A stretch of DNA of 64,000 nucleotides from Hypomyces perniciosus (GCA_008477525.1 SPDT01000009.1:930001-994000), one strand, 5' to 3'; counted from the stretch's first letter, positions 43,235 through 54,681 are shown. Notes: generated by a model not told the origin, from the sequence alone. Numbers and translations are program-made.

Positions 43235-44339
43235 TCACGACTCCCTGACGTGTCGCTGGCCAATGTGCTTAAGCACTAGTTCCTGAATCCGCACCCTTGA
43301 TACACTATAGGCTTCCTTCGTAGTGGCATTCGCTTCCTTCATCCTCGAATATGCTTCCTTCTTGCGGGTGTCCTCTTCATCCGGGGTGGTGTTCGTTTCC
43401 CGCATGACGGCATCCACGTCGTCTAGAAGGGCCCCCGGCTTCCTTCAAAGTAGCATTAGCCTCCCCCATCATCACACTCTCCCCCTTCGTTGTAGTACTT
43501 GTGTCAGTCACGGGAGAATGTGCCTCCTTCATGACCACATCGGGTTCTCCCACACCCGTCTGTTGCATGGAGGAATCCACCTCCTTCAAAGCCTCTTTCT
43601 CTTCTCTCTCGGCAATGCGCGCTTCGATAGGTGCAAAAATGCGTTCAATTTGCGCATACTGCTTTCTCTTTTCAGTGTTCCATTCTGGGAGCTTCCACTT
43701 AGTCTTCGGGTACATATCAGAGAATATCACATTGGCAAGGTATAGCACCCAGCCAGGGTGACAATTTGCATCAAGAACATAGATATTATCAGCCCGTATG
43801 TGGTACCACACACCAACCCGATAAAGAAGTCTGATATATGATCTCAGTGTCTTCTTAATCAACTTGACGGTGGCAGAGTCGAACTTGATCATGAGTGAAT
43901 AACGCGAGAACGGGGTGCAGTTGAGGACCGGGGCGCGGATGACAAAGGTTTTTGTGCTTGGATCACTGCTGACGAACTGGGGGACACTCCATTGTAGGTT
44001 CCGAATGCGTTGAACATACTTGCAAATGGCAACGTCCCAGTTGAATGTGTTCTCGTCGCCGCGGGCTTGAATGGTGACTTCACGCATTGGTAAGACGTCT
44101 TTTTCGGGTTTCTCGTGGGCGACTTTTTGGGACGTCTTGCGGGCTCCATGTTTCAGGCTGGGACGATCTTCGTTGGGATGTCGTGTGGAGGGTTTGAGCT
44201 CTTGGGCGCGCAGCGGCAAGACGAAGGGCGCGTCTTTCATTGTCGAGGGTTCTGCTGTCATTTCCTGCGAGGAAACAGAGGCTGGTGGTGGTGGTGATGG
44301 TGATGGTGAGAGAGGGAAGATGGAAGAGCGTGATCTCAT
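43235..44339 (-). CDS. Hypothetical protein with C-terminal KEA-type repeats, G-run frameshift
   Basis: ATG at 44337-44339 gives 320 codons to a stop at 43377. The N-terminal 75 residues are Ser/Pro-rich; a folded-looking domain follows (FNWDVAICKYVQRIRNLQW, TPFSRYSLMIKFDSATVKL, YIRLLYRVGVWYHIRADNI, HPGWVLYLANVIFSD). The tail is made of degenerate repeats such as VVMKEAHS, MMGEANATLKEAG. After a five-G run near 43432 the repeat pattern continues in another frame (VMRETNTT, RMKEANATTKEAYS) to a TGA at 43235; one G fewer would give one protein of about 365 residues ending HIGQRHVRES. Either a true frameshift or a homopolymer error. Family unknown. Confidence 0.55.
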
Positions 44340-44806
44340 TCCAAGGTGACGTAATCAATTGTTATTGTTGATGGTACGGAGCGTACACCGCGTTATGCCG
44401 CGTTACCACGTGACAAGCACCATGAATCTGGGGAAGCTCCACAATGCTTTTTATTCAAGAAGAAATGCGACCGCGTCCCAAGACTTGCTCGTCCTCGACC
44501 TGATTGGAATGCACCGGCCATGAAAAGAGAGAGAGCATTTGCCCAGAAAATTCACGTTTCCACAGATTTTCTTCCGCAACCAACAAGCATGAAGGCGCTT
44601 ACACATGCCTCGTATTGGCTGCAGTAAGAGGGGAACAGGGAACAGGGGCAAGGGAGCAAAAGATGGGAAGAGGGATCTCTCTCGGCAGGTATGTAAAATC
44701 CCCTCTCTCTGGCTACTTCCTCCTCAGACTTTCCGCCACCCCAAGTCATTCATCTCTGGCTACTTCATTTCCCATCGATTCCTTGCAACAAAGTCCCCAA
44801 GGTATC

Positions 44807-46051
44807 ATGGCTCCGGTGACAGTGGATGAGTTCCTCCAGCCATCCGATGATACTGCTGAACTCTATCACGTCTTAGCCGCCACAGCCAAGAGTTCCGAAC
44901 CGCGCGAGGGACGCTTCTCCGACGTCGAACAGACAGACGAGTGGGAGGGCTTCGATATACCCTACCTGTCTCGGACCTGCGAAGCGCAATTGAACCCATC
45001 TATCCGCGACCTCACTCGCGTCGTCTTTGACGAAAGGCAGCTGGAGTGCTTCTATCTCAAAACCTTCGTTGCCCGCGTGGATACCGCTCTTTTACATGCC
45101 ATATCACCAGATGAACCAGGAGCCACCATTATCGTCTGCCCCGGGAGGTTTGACGGCTTGCGCAATGCTGATCAATACGAGCCCGATTTTATTCTGCCTG
45201 ACTGGATCGTCGTCGAGGGCAACTACAACCCAAAAGACGCCTCATCGATGAAGGTTGAAGACTTTTTGAAAAGTCGCACCATACTGGCGGTTGGGGACAC
45301 AAAACTGATCCGGCAGACCAAAGAAGACGATCAATATACTGTTGCCGACACAGTGGCGTGTCACAAGAACTATCTGGCACAGCTGCAGTTTTATTCAAAG
45401 ACTCTCTCTACGCGCTATGCTTTTCTTCTGTCGAACAAGGAGCTGGTGGTGGTGCAATTCGAGATTGACGTGCCCGCATCCCCTCGGTCGCTGGCCCAGC
45501 GAGGAGTGCGCTCAGCAATTCACCCAAACCAGCTTCATTCAGATTTGCCAACCGACTTCAACACCTCGGACCCTGTCCCGGCAAACGAATCTGAATATGA
45601 TGAAAGCGACGACTCGATGCATACGCCACCGCCGCCGCCAGCACAGAGGAGGAGGCCACTGGAAGCAACGAGCCCCGAGTCGCCATTGGCTTACCGAACT
45701 GCCCCCTCGCAGCGTGCTCAAGCTGGGCTCTCGTCAAACAAAAGAAGCTCGCCCCTTAGCTCTCCACCACCGAGCTCTTCGCAGGCAAATAGGTCAGACG
45801 ACATCAGTACGCTTTATGCCTCATCTTCGCGGGATGCCGACGTTGGAGTGGCTCGGATACGTAGCTTTAGCATGCCTGACTATGAAGGGGAACGAGCCAG
45901 AAAGCATGCAGAGGCTAATGTCGTACAAAGCCCTCTTTCTGTTAATCATGATGGCTTTCACAGAAAGGCGAAGAGGGCTATCAATCAGTATTTAGGATTA
46001 ATAGATAGGTTGCAGCTGTTGCAGCTGTCATTAGCTACATTCATCATTTAG
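44807..46051 (+). CDS. Nuclease-like (PD-(D/E)XK-type) hypothetical protein, 414 aa
   Basis: ATG at 44807 is the first Met followed by fungal-type MAPVTVDEFLQPSDD; an alternative frame extension upstream to 44504 lacks coding character. TAG-free frame to the stop at 46049-46051. The central region has EPDFILPDWIVVEGNYNPK followed by ILAVGDTKLIRQTKED and a helix with QLQFYSKTL, an Asp...D-x-K arrangement like PD-(D/E)XK folds. The C-terminal 130 residues are Ser/Pro-rich and disordered with poly-Pro. Divergent from the nuclease-like protein at 17035. CT-rich sequence at 44700-44760 may belong to the promoter. No lesion. Role unknown. Confidence 0.65.
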   Translation: MAPVTVDEFLQPSDDTAELYHVLAATAKSSEPREGRFSDVEQTDEWEGFDIPYLSRTCEAQLNPSIRDLTRVVFDERQLECFYLKTFVARVDTALLHAISPDEPGATIIVCPGRFDGLRNADQYEPDFILPDWIVVEGNYNPKDASSMKVEDFLKSRTILAVGDTKLIRQTKEDDQYTVADTVACHKNYLAQLQFYSKTLSTRYAFLLSNKELVVVQFEIDVPASPRSLAQRGVRSAIHPNQLHSDLPTDFNTSDPVPANESEYDESDDSMHTPPPPPAQRRRPLEATSPESPLAYRTAPSQRAQAGLSSNKRSSPLSSPPPSSSQANRSDDISTLYASSSRDADVGVARIRSFSMPDYEGERARKHAEANVVQSPLSVNHDGFHRKAKRAINQYLGLIDRLQLLQLSLATFII

Positions 46052-46658
46052 ACTGGTAAGTCCATGTATCCTATTGGCCCACCTAACCACTATTGTGTCC
46101 TGGAACGGGCCGCGTTCCAAGACGGAAACATTGAGTATGGTGGGAAAAACTGCTATTTGAATACATAAAGACTAACAGTTTGTCGAGGGGGGAAAGCACA
46201 TACACAACCACATACCCAAACCCACAAGAAAACTGTAGGCAGGCGTGTAGTAGTACGGCTGATAGGACCAGGAAGCTGGAAATCAGGAACAAAAGGGCGC
46301 TGGAGCACTATTTGATCATAATGCCAATAGCACAAAAGGAACGCACAATGGGCTGACAGCTCTCGTGTGGTTGTCACAATGCAGCTGGGGTTAAAGATAA
46401 AGAGCAAGAAAGGGTTGTTCATGATAATTAACTAATGACTAACGGGTAGTGATTTCCAAATACAGTAGCTACTACTCCGTATATTAGGTAAGAAAAACAA
46501 GATTGGGGCGGGCATGATACATATATACTCTCGGTCAATCTGATTACAGTTGAATGTAGTTATGAAAGATCAGTAAAAATGCGGATTGGAATGAAAATTC
46601 GGCGCAATAGCCTCTAGAACAAAGTTCGGAATGCAAATCTGTTAGAATGTGGCACTAT
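46052..46658. repeat. LTR-like repeat sequence
   Basis: 46105-46170 matches the end of the 34480/35560 repeat; 46250-46520 matches 35960-36240 (anchors GCTGATAGGACCAGGAAGCT and TTGATCATAATG). No coding sequence seen. Confidence 0.5.
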
Positions 46659-47489
46659 CTATTCTAGACTGGACCCTTTGCGTAGATGCCAAGGAGCCCG
46701 GGGCTCTCCCCGGGTGCTGGAGGAATTGATCTGTTCCAGGGATAGCGTTTTTTGCTTAGGAGACCAGAGCGTTGAACGCATCCAATGGCGTAGCCTATCC
46801 ACTTCAAACTCGTATTTGTATTGCCTAAAAACTGACCTTTCGTCGTGAAAAGGAGCGAATTTTACATCTATAGTGTGCAATTTCCAATCCTCATCATGGA
46901 AATACAGTATGTTTGTTTGGAGCTTTCCAGACGCTTTCTTGATGTATTTGCCTAAGTCATCAATATGAATCCGGCCCCAGAAGTCTGGATCGCTTGCTCG
47001 CAGGAGAATATCTGGGTTTGAGAATGGGATTTCAAAGCCGCCTCTTCGGTAGTTAATGCGAAGTTTATCTGCAGGGTCCCATGATAGAATCAGATGGAGC
47101 GGGGATGGAGCGTTCTTAGGCAGCTTGTGGATATTATGATACAGGTACTGGAGATCGTAACCTATAAGGAAGACGTTTCCGTCCCTTTGAGTGGCTTCTT
47201 CTACTGTTGCAAAGTCTTTGCTTCTGAGAATAGTGGACCAGACATGCGCATGTTGGGCGCGACGGAATGTATCTGAATTCACGCTTAAACCACCTCGGAC
47301 TCCGTCAGGTAACGTAACTGCGTCGAGATTCTCTGATATCATCTCCTGCATCTCGGGGGGAAGATCTGGGAGTTTTTTCTGTTCATCCTGGTCCTTTGGG
47401 CATGACTGACAAACGCGTGGGAATGAATCTGGGCCTGGACCGAGTCCGCATCCAACAGGATCAATTAACGGGAGTGAATTAAGATCCAC
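46659..47489 (-). CDS. F-box-like protein, start uncertain
   Basis: An open frame of about 276 codons ends at TAG 46659-46661. Near its beginning is LPDLPPEMQEMISENLDAVTLPDG, an F-box-like start, then HVWSTILRSKDF. The rest (GFEIPFSNPDILLRASDPDF, WGRIHIDDLGKYI) is not a known domain. There is no ATG at the upstream edge (the frame starts after TAA near 47540 with only GTG at 47489), so an upstream exon probably exists or the start is lost. Layout is similar to the relic at 51802-52427. Confidence 0.5.
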   Translation of the reverse strand: MDLNSLPLIDPVGCGLGPGPDSFPRVCQSCPKDQDEQKKLPDLPPEMQEMISENLDAVTLPDGVRGGLSVNSDTFRRAQHAHVWSTILRSKDFATVEEATQRDGNVFLIGYDLQYLYHNIHKLPKNAPSPLHLILSWDPADKLRINYRRGGFEIPFSNPDILLRASDPDFWGRIHIDDLGKYIKKASGKLQTNILYFHDEDWKLHTIDVKFAPFHDERSVFRQYKYEFEVDRLRHWMRSTLWSPKQKTLSLEQINSSSTRGEPRAPWHLRKGSSLE

Positions 47490-47626
47490 TACATCCTGTT
47501 CATCTCTCCAAGTAGTCCCTCTATAGACATTGATTTATCCATTATAAGGCTTGTTAGCTAGACGAGCGAGGAATACCAACTCTCAAAGAGTTTTAGTATG
47601 GTACATACCACCTACGGTTATTAAAT

Positions 47627-47690
47627 GCTTAGTCCGTGCCCAGAGAGTTTCCCAACACATGAAACGGTGGACACTACTTGGGGGGCCGCC
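47627..47690 (-). repeat. MITE terminal fragment
   Basis: AGTCCGTGCCCAGAGAGTTTC and GGACACTACTTGGGGGGCC match one end of the 59.5-60.7 kb MITE copies. Only the terminal 60 bp is present, immediately upstream of the LysM-type relic. Confidence 0.55.
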
Positions 47691-47849
47691 AAATTGGCCA
47701 TTCCCCGTGCCTTCTTCGTAAGCACGGGCATATGTACCCGATTTTTAATCATTCCAACAACAAGACAGACATTATCCAACAGCGTCATACTTAAAGGGAA
47801 GGACTACACTTTCTTCTTTGAACCCACATTGCTAAGTTTGCTATGTACC

Positions 47850-48670
47850 ATGTTTTATATTTACAGTCTTTTCTTTGCTGCCACTGCATTAGCTATAAGT
47901 TGTGCGCCAACAGCACTTATCGCGTTGGCAGCGGTGACACAATCGATTTCGTCCGTCAAGCCCTTAATCTTCCGACTATTGATAACATAACGCAATTGAA
48001 TCCGGGAATGGACCCTGATTCCCTGTTTATGAATCAAGTGGCTATTGTTCCATAAAATTCCGCTATACCGCCGGCAAAATGGAAGAACTGCACCCTTCAC
48101 TTGAATGGCTTTGGGAGAACAAGCCCGCGGTCTCTTTTTACCAGCAAAGGAACAGCAACTGCTTTTTCAACGAAAACCAAACAGTATGACATAAATCAAA
48201 CAGCAGACAGTACAAAATCGTTAAACACAAGACCTAAATCTACACCAACCATGCTGCTAGACCAACGAAATTCAGTACGCGATATTAAAAAGAGCTTATA
48301 CTGTTACAATAGTACTGGTTATACAAACCCTGACAACTACGCCAAGTTCGCAGCTCATTTCTGCGAGGTGATATATAAGAATCGAACAGTCAATCTTGAT
48401 ATGAATCATGCTTCAGCTCTATATTTGCATACTAATGCCGGGAGTTATTACTTTTTCTCGGTTGACTGGAATAGCTGGGATGATGCATGCCAATGCGAAG
48501 GTCTTTCCGAGAATATCCACGGACCTGACCGAAACTGTACTAGTATAATGATTGAGAATTTCCAAGACTGTAAGTCGAGCAATAGCAATGGGACGTATCA
48601 ACTGAAGGGCTGCTTGAAGTATAGCTACCTGCCAATATCGGGTCACAATATGCTACAAGAGCTCAAGTAG
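47850..48670 (+). pseudogene. Secreted LysM-type effector relic with paralogous C-terminal domain
   Basis: MFYIYSLFFAATALAISC (from ATG 47850) is a signal peptide. A one-base shift near 47905 leads into a LysM domain, TYRVGSGDTIDFVRQAL, LNPGMDPDSLFMNQVAIVP, typical of chitin-binding fungal LysM proteins. A TAA at 48053-48055 then interrupts the same frame, which resumes for about 200 codons: Ser/Thr/Lys-rich linker, then YCYNSTG, HFCEVIY, FFSVDWNSWDDAC, CTSIMIENFQDC. This C-terminal part aligns with the intact secreted protein at 37507-37968. LysM effectors hide chitin fragments from host recognition; this copy should not produce one. Confidence 0.75.
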
Positions 48671-48674
48671 AGAT

Positions 48675-48693
48675 TAGGGTTAGGTTAGGGTTC
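48675..48693 (+). repeat. Interstitial telomere-like repeat
   Basis: TTAGGGTTAGGTTAGGGTT: three near-perfect copies of the fungal telomere unit TTAGGG, directly downstream of the LysM relic. The intergenic 48694-49145 shows nothing else. Confidence 0.5.
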
Positions 48694-49145
48694 CCCTTTT
48701 AAAATAGTTAAAACTATCTTACATGCAACGAGACTTTACCACTACTCAATCATTTTGCCCTGGACGTGAGCTCGTTTAAATGCCAAAAATATCAGGGAAG
48801 AGGTCGTTAGATGCGATTGGTGCAAAAGCCCGAACGCCGCCCGTTCCAAGTCGGAATTACTGAGTATCAGTCTGCCCAGCAACACCTGATTTAGCAGACA
48901 AATATTAGAGCTTCTAAGCGTGTAATTCCTTCACACGATCTCAAAGGGAATCGGAAGCCTCCTCAATTGGGGAGCTAGAGAGATCTAACAAGCGTGATTG
49001 CTGCGTACCCGTCTCAACTCGCTACGAGTGGTGGATATCATTGACAAGCCAACTCTGAAATCTGAGCCTGTCGCTGATATGGTCTTGCAGTCAACAGCGC
49101 TTGCTATTAGGTTTGTTGCGGGGTTAGGGTATGTATCTCGTGTCA

Positions 49146-50883
49146 TCAATCATTGCACCATGTCAACTTGGCCAGCTCCCTGTTCACGTCTCCTAAAAAC
49201 GTCTGGCTATTCGATGGCGTGATGCAGCCAGTCCAGCGCGGATCTTGGTAACCGTCCATTGTCTCACCGTCCTCGTCAGGGGCCCAAGCGGCTTCCTCAC
49301 TCCCAGATATTCGTCGCCGCTTCTTGCGACTAAAGTTGTCCGCTTCCTCGCCTTCTCCCAGCCCGACTTGGTCAGGTGAACTAGACCCGCACCAATACAG
49401 ACTCGATGCTGACGAACCGTCTGTTGATAATGGTACAGCGTCACGGGCGAGCTCATCTGGGCTAGCAGGGTCGTCTTGCCCCGGCCGTGCCCGTTTCGAC
49501 GGATCTTCTGGAGGCCCCTGTGACGACTGGGAATTATCAGCGTCAGTCCTAGAGTTCACACTCGAGATAATAGGTATATTAGACCCTGAGTCAAAGGGCA
49601 AAACGGTCCTTGAAACGACCGACCTCCTCCCGCCTCAGAGCTAGGTTGCTGCTCTGACAAAGGCATCTCAGCGGCCATGTTCTCAACACATCTCGTAATG
49701 ATGACGCAGGGCTCTGCGATCCACGCTTGATGGCAGCTGGGCAACCAAACCGTGGTAGTCAGAGATGACATTGTATGGCACAAAAACACGGATCCGCAAC
49801 GTGTCGGGATGGATGGAAAAGAGTCGAGCGTCGAAGAGCTCATGGAGATGGCTCAGTGGCAGGATACCGTTCTTGGCTGACCAGGTGCGGTCCCAGGCCT
49901 CGCGGAGGCGGCGTGTACTGTATCTGCTGTCGCTAGTGAAATTGATGACGGGCTAGACATGATAGTGCTGTTGAGGCACGATGTGGCATGCTTGCAGGGC
50001 CGGGCCGATGGCTGGAGTTACACACCATGATCGGCCTTTGCCTGTCACGGCGCACTTGCCACTAGCAACAAGGCATGATGTGCGGAACGCTGTCATGGTC
50101 TGACGAGCAATCTCGATTGGAATCTCCATTGCGGGCGGGGCGACCAGGTTCGCAACATCATCAACGCCGCCTGCGTCTTCGGGGTTAGAGCGGATGTCTC
50201 TAGCTGGTGATACGGAGCCAGAGGCGGAGCGTTTCGGGGGCTACTGCGAGCCTCGAGTGGGACGCACGGTTTTCCGGTATGGCAGCCGAGTGAAACCTTG
50301 GTCCTTGGATCCTTTGTTGGGGGAAAGATATCGATCGTCCCGGCGGAGGGATGGGTAGGGGATGTGCTTCGCACAGCCGGCTGGTAAGAGTGACTGTTAG
50401 CCAAGTTAACGTCCAAAGATAGACAGTGCTAAACCAACCTTGTAAATGGGTCGCCAGGGGTTCCGTCAGCGCAAGGCCACAGTCCGTGTGTCGGACGACA
50501 TGGAAGCGAGATATGGACGGCTGCGCCAGGTCCGCGGATTGCTGACTCGGCGGTGCAGACACGCGTTGGTCAAGATGTTGGCCCCAGACCAAGGCCGGAG
50601 TTGGAGTGGAAGCATCAGTTCCGGGCGGCAGGTTGACATTAATGAAGCCTACGTGTCCAAACGCAAATTCGCTCCAAGGATCGCTCGGTTCGTCGTCGGA
50701 GACTCCAGCATTTGGTTGAATCTGGAAGCAGAGGCGCAGTTCGTCGACCACATCACGATAGCTTAAGGTGTCGCTGTCGGGGGGGTGGAACAGGTCAGCA
50801 AAGTGATCCTTGCTGGGGCCAGCCAAAAAATGTATGTTCCATCCATGGGCGCGCATCTGCGGTGTGACCGCTGCGCTGGACAT
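49146..50883 (-). pseudogene. HNH-nuclease-domain protein (fungal HNH_2 type), several lesions
   Basis: ATG at 50881-50883 begins MSSAAVTPQM and the family's N-terminal RAHGWNIHFLAGPSKDHFADL. About 45 bp at 50425-50381 (GTTGGT...AACAG) may be an intron. Frame changes near 50400 and 50185 precede the nuclease region: CAVTGKGRSWC, GPALQACHIVPQQHYHV, then TAG at 49953-49955, then NGILPLSHLHELFDARLFSIHP, the paired His clusters of HNH_2. A further shift near 49690 leads to ENMAAEMPLSEQ, and another to a C-terminal tail (DPSKRARP, SRKKRRRISG, FLGDVNRELAKL). The fungal family is large; substrate unknown. This copy is dead. Confidence 0.75.
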
Positions 50884-51801
50884 GCTTCTCAACCCGAGCA
50901 GGTGGCACGCGTTATTCAGAATCCTTCTCGTGGGCGATGTTGATTCAAGAATTCGATATTGGTGGTTGATAACAACAACGGTGGGATGGTGGCAAGGTGG
51001 GCAGTGACTTCGCGTGGGATGAGCCGTTGGCGGGGCAACAAGATCTCTACATACTACTCTTGCCCACGCAACCAGGGACATTTAGGCAAGGACAAAACGG
51101 GTCCGGAAATTTCTACAGAGCACAATTAAGGAAACACCTGCCTGTTAGGCCTTATGTAACCACATCGAAAAACCAAGTATTAACTGGGGGGCCTCAAAAA
51201 CGACCATCCCCGCCCTAGTCCTCTAGGACGGGGGGACGATGAGTAGCAATTACGCTATAGTTCTCAAAAAGAAAAAAAGAAGTACATTAATGCCCCGCCA
51301 ATGTATATAACAACGCAAGTAGATTATTTATATACACTTCCCATAGCCTTAATGAGTAAGCGTGCAACGTTTCTGCTGATTTTCGCTGCTTATTCTACAG
51401 CATTCATCTTCAATTGCCGGTTACCCCCTCACTTAGTTACCTATCATGTATTGCTATATACTGTCTAGCAAGATAGGTTAGGGTAGGGAGGAAGGGAGAC
51501 AGCAATTGATTTGCAAGGAGACGAGAATTAGTAGAAAGGAATGTAGGGTTAGAACTTTCTGTTGCGCTTAAGCCATTCCACACCCTATCACTATTAAGCT
51601 GGAGTTGGAGTAGTACATTATGATTGAAGACGGTGCTAGCAAAAACTATGTATTCGGCCAAAAATAGCCTCGATTCAAGAACAAGCGCACGAAAAATCCC
51701 GGACGCTAAAACTGGTTGGTACCGTATGAGCAGAACCTCTGGCTATCATACATATAATATAAGTAGTCTAATTACTCTCTAGAAAACTAGGAAATAAATA
51801 C
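50884..51801. other. Intergenic, nothing recognised
   Basis: A palindromic CCCTAGTCCTCTAGGACGGGG block lies at 51213-51234. No gene recognised. Confidence 0.4.
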
Positions 51802-52427
51802 ATGTATACCAATGAACTATGCAACATGACATTTCTGCCGAACGAGATATGGCATAATATTGCGGGTAGGCTTGCACCGCGAGAGCTTTTGCGCTATCTG
51901 ATGACGCACCGCCAAGCTACGAACGCGGTAAGCCGAGATCAAATAGAGCATATGAATCTCTGGAACTCGATCTTTAAAGATTACAACTGGGTTGATATGC
52001 TAAGAACCTCTGGGTCGACGCCTATTCTTGTTCGTCGGGGCTGGGGAAGGCCATACATCTACCTATGGATGACGAAGGTAGAAATGGAAACAGCTAAGAG
52101 CCCTGCTCTCCTCGATATGATTATGATGTCTCTTCGTTCCCACAAAAAAGGTAGAACGCCTTGCGAAATAGAGTTCGAGAATTTCACGCTAAATATTAGC
52201 GATATTTTGTGGCCTGGCGCCCTATTCTATCGAAGGACTTTAGCTGGGTCCAGAGCGGCCATAGAATCAAAGTAGGGGTATATAGGAGCGGAATGTACCA
52301 GGTAAAACCGGAGATAATAAGCGATATTATTGCTGTTATTAAGATTCCAGAATATAATTGCCATGCAATATTCTGGAATAGCAGTCTCAATCCGGAGATT
52401 TTCCCAGGCTACGGCGAATCAGGTTAG
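51802..52427 (+). pseudogene. F-box-like protein relic, one frameshift
   Basis: ATG at 51802; after MYTNELCN the F-box-like segment MTFLPNEIWHNIAGRLAPRE precedes LWNSIFKDYNWVDML. Near 52207 the frame changes; the other frame continues AWRPILSKDFSWVQSGHRIK to TAG at 52425. Reading both parts gives about 208 residues. Weak similarity in layout to 46659-47489. Intergenic 52428-53447 holds nothing recognised. Confidence 0.5.
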
Positions 52428-53447
52428 AACTAGTACTATACCTACTTTTCCGGGCATGCGGACTAGTCCAAGACTAGATGGCAACAGTCTTCATAAGGCT
52501 TCCTTAGGTATCCGCTCCCTACTCCATACAGATACAAGTATGGGTTGCCTAAATATGAACCGTCCCTACCCTTATATACCATACATCAACTGCTGATATG
52601 CATTATTGCCGGGTGATTACAGCTCGGATTAACCAACTCAAACATACGCAAAATATGTAATGATATTCAAAGATTCCCCTTCTTATATTTCCTTTCTCCT
52701 TTTATTCCTTTTCTAGATTACCGAAAAATCTACGGGGAATCTGTAGGATCCCTGCTAAGGAATTTATGATTTCCCCGGTATTTCTCCGACTCTGCATATT
52801 ACTAATGTAATGCCAAGGTACGGAGTACTCAGGCTGAGAAACAATGAATCCGTCTGGTTCAGCAATAACGTTGTCCTCTGTTGTAGTGAAAAGTTCAGTA
52901 GCAAGTTTCCGTATAATCATCTTTTGAATGGAAATACAATTGGCCAGCGAATAGACTAACGAGAAGGCTTGGCCGAGAGGGAAGCTGCGAAGTCCTCTGC
53001 ACTAGGATCTGGGTCAGCAGAGGAGCAATACTCACGGGGTTGCAAATCTGTATTACTTCAACTGATCGAAGAGCACTGGTGACAATTCTTAGGTATTTGA
53101 ATCAGGCCATCATAGGCGATATATTCTGCTGTTGTGATGGTGAGCAACGGAATGTTATAACAGTGATGAAAGGCATAGTTCTGTTGCCCTGTATGACATG
53201 AACGCCTGATTGGGCATTTTGGTGGATATTATGGGGGTGACAACTGGCTCTAAGACATCTTGGGGCACTTACCGGGATGAGCTGAAGACTGACAGTGGCT
53301 GCCCTACTCCGCACTGTAGGGTGAGCACTTGCTCATTGGCCTACCGTTCCGACTATTATTCCGCTGCACACCTGTGGCTCGGAGCCACCGCGCATCACGC
53401 GCTAGATTTTCATACGTAAACAATACGACACCAGCCATCACGGTCAA

Positions 53448-54681
53448 ATGGACGTCGCATCTACCAACGAGGCATCGCGGACTTCATCAACTGGCGGCCA
53501 AGCTCACCGTATAGAAATTCATCCGGAAGCTCAAGATCCCACCACTTTCCCCAACAGTCACGAGGATTTCAATCTCTACGAATGCCCATCATCAAATCCG
53601 GTTCTGACATCCTCATTATCCCACCTCTAGCAATGTGCTCCTCACTCTGTTTGCGCCGGACACCCCAGCTGGGGGTATCGAGTACGGCTTTGCGCATGCA
53701 GCCTGTGGTGTGATAACGGGCAATCGTTGGGACGGCTGGTTTGCTACAGCAGTTGACGGATCAGCTTTGACACTCGATCGTGGCGATATTCTCTGCGAAC
53801 GGGATTACTACTTCCACCTTCCTGGATCATCCATCCAAGCGCCATATGCCATTGTCCCGACCTTCAAAGAGTGGACATTTCCCCACGAAGACCTCCACCC
53901 TTGCTGGCAAGCAAATCAAGACCACGTTCCATCGCTCCAAAGCAGATTTGTAGCGCCATCGTCTCTCAGTGCTGCAGTATTTAGCAGAGACCAATCATGT
54001 CGAATGAGTGGCTTTGAAGAGGGTACGCAAGCAGCACATCTCTGTCCGAGGAGTGAAGAGGCATGGTTTCAAAGCAACGACATGTCGCGGTACAATCTAA
54101 ACCCATTACTTGTCGCGACGGGACCAATTGACGACACTGCGAATGCCTTATTATTACGCCAAGATCTCCACACCCACTTTGACGCCCGCAAGTTCGTTTT
54201 TGTGCCGAAGCCAAGAAGTGGAGAAGAAGAGATGTCTATCGTCACTCATTTGCTTATTGCCTCTCGGGAGTTAGGGTTGCTCCATCATAATGTGCGTTTA
54301 AAACCAATTCCTCACGTTCATAGGGCATTCCTTTTTGCTCGGTTTGCATGGACGATGTTCAGTTTCCTGCCTGCCTTTCTTAAGATCGGCGTAGAGCGGA
54401 GATTGGTCGGCGCAACAATATATGCTCGAACTGGATGCCCACAAACCCTTTGTGGAGCAGATTGTGGGCAGTTGGTATCACGATCAAAATCACGTAGTCA
54501 AAGTCCCACAAAACGATCGAGGAGAACGTCTGAAGCTGAGCTTAACGGCGACGATTGTGACGCGGAGGAATGTCGACAGCAACACAAGCGGCTGAAAAAG
54601 TGTCAGCCCACAGATCAAAAGGTACACGAGTCTAGCTATGGCTCCCAAACACCAGAAATCACAACGCCGGAAGCGGTTTAA
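53448..54681 (+). pseudogene. HNH-nuclease-domain protein, second copy, damaged N-terminus
   Basis: ATG at 53448 (MDVASTNEASRTSSTGG) leads a 60-codon frame; the conserved family sequence HPHYPTSSNVLLTLFAPDT instead lies in frame 1, where a TGA at 53605-53607 precedes it. From 53608 the frame is open to TAA 54679: GYxFHLPG-type block, CRMSGFEEGTQAAHLCPRSE (first HNH cluster), NPLLVATGPIDDTANALLLRQDLHTHFDARKF split as DDTANALLLRQDLH and HFDARKFVFVP (second cluster), FLFARFAWTMFSFLPAF, then an Arg/Ser-rich tail. Only the N-terminal join is in question, so a mis-predicted exon is possible and the gene may be alive. Confidence 0.65.
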
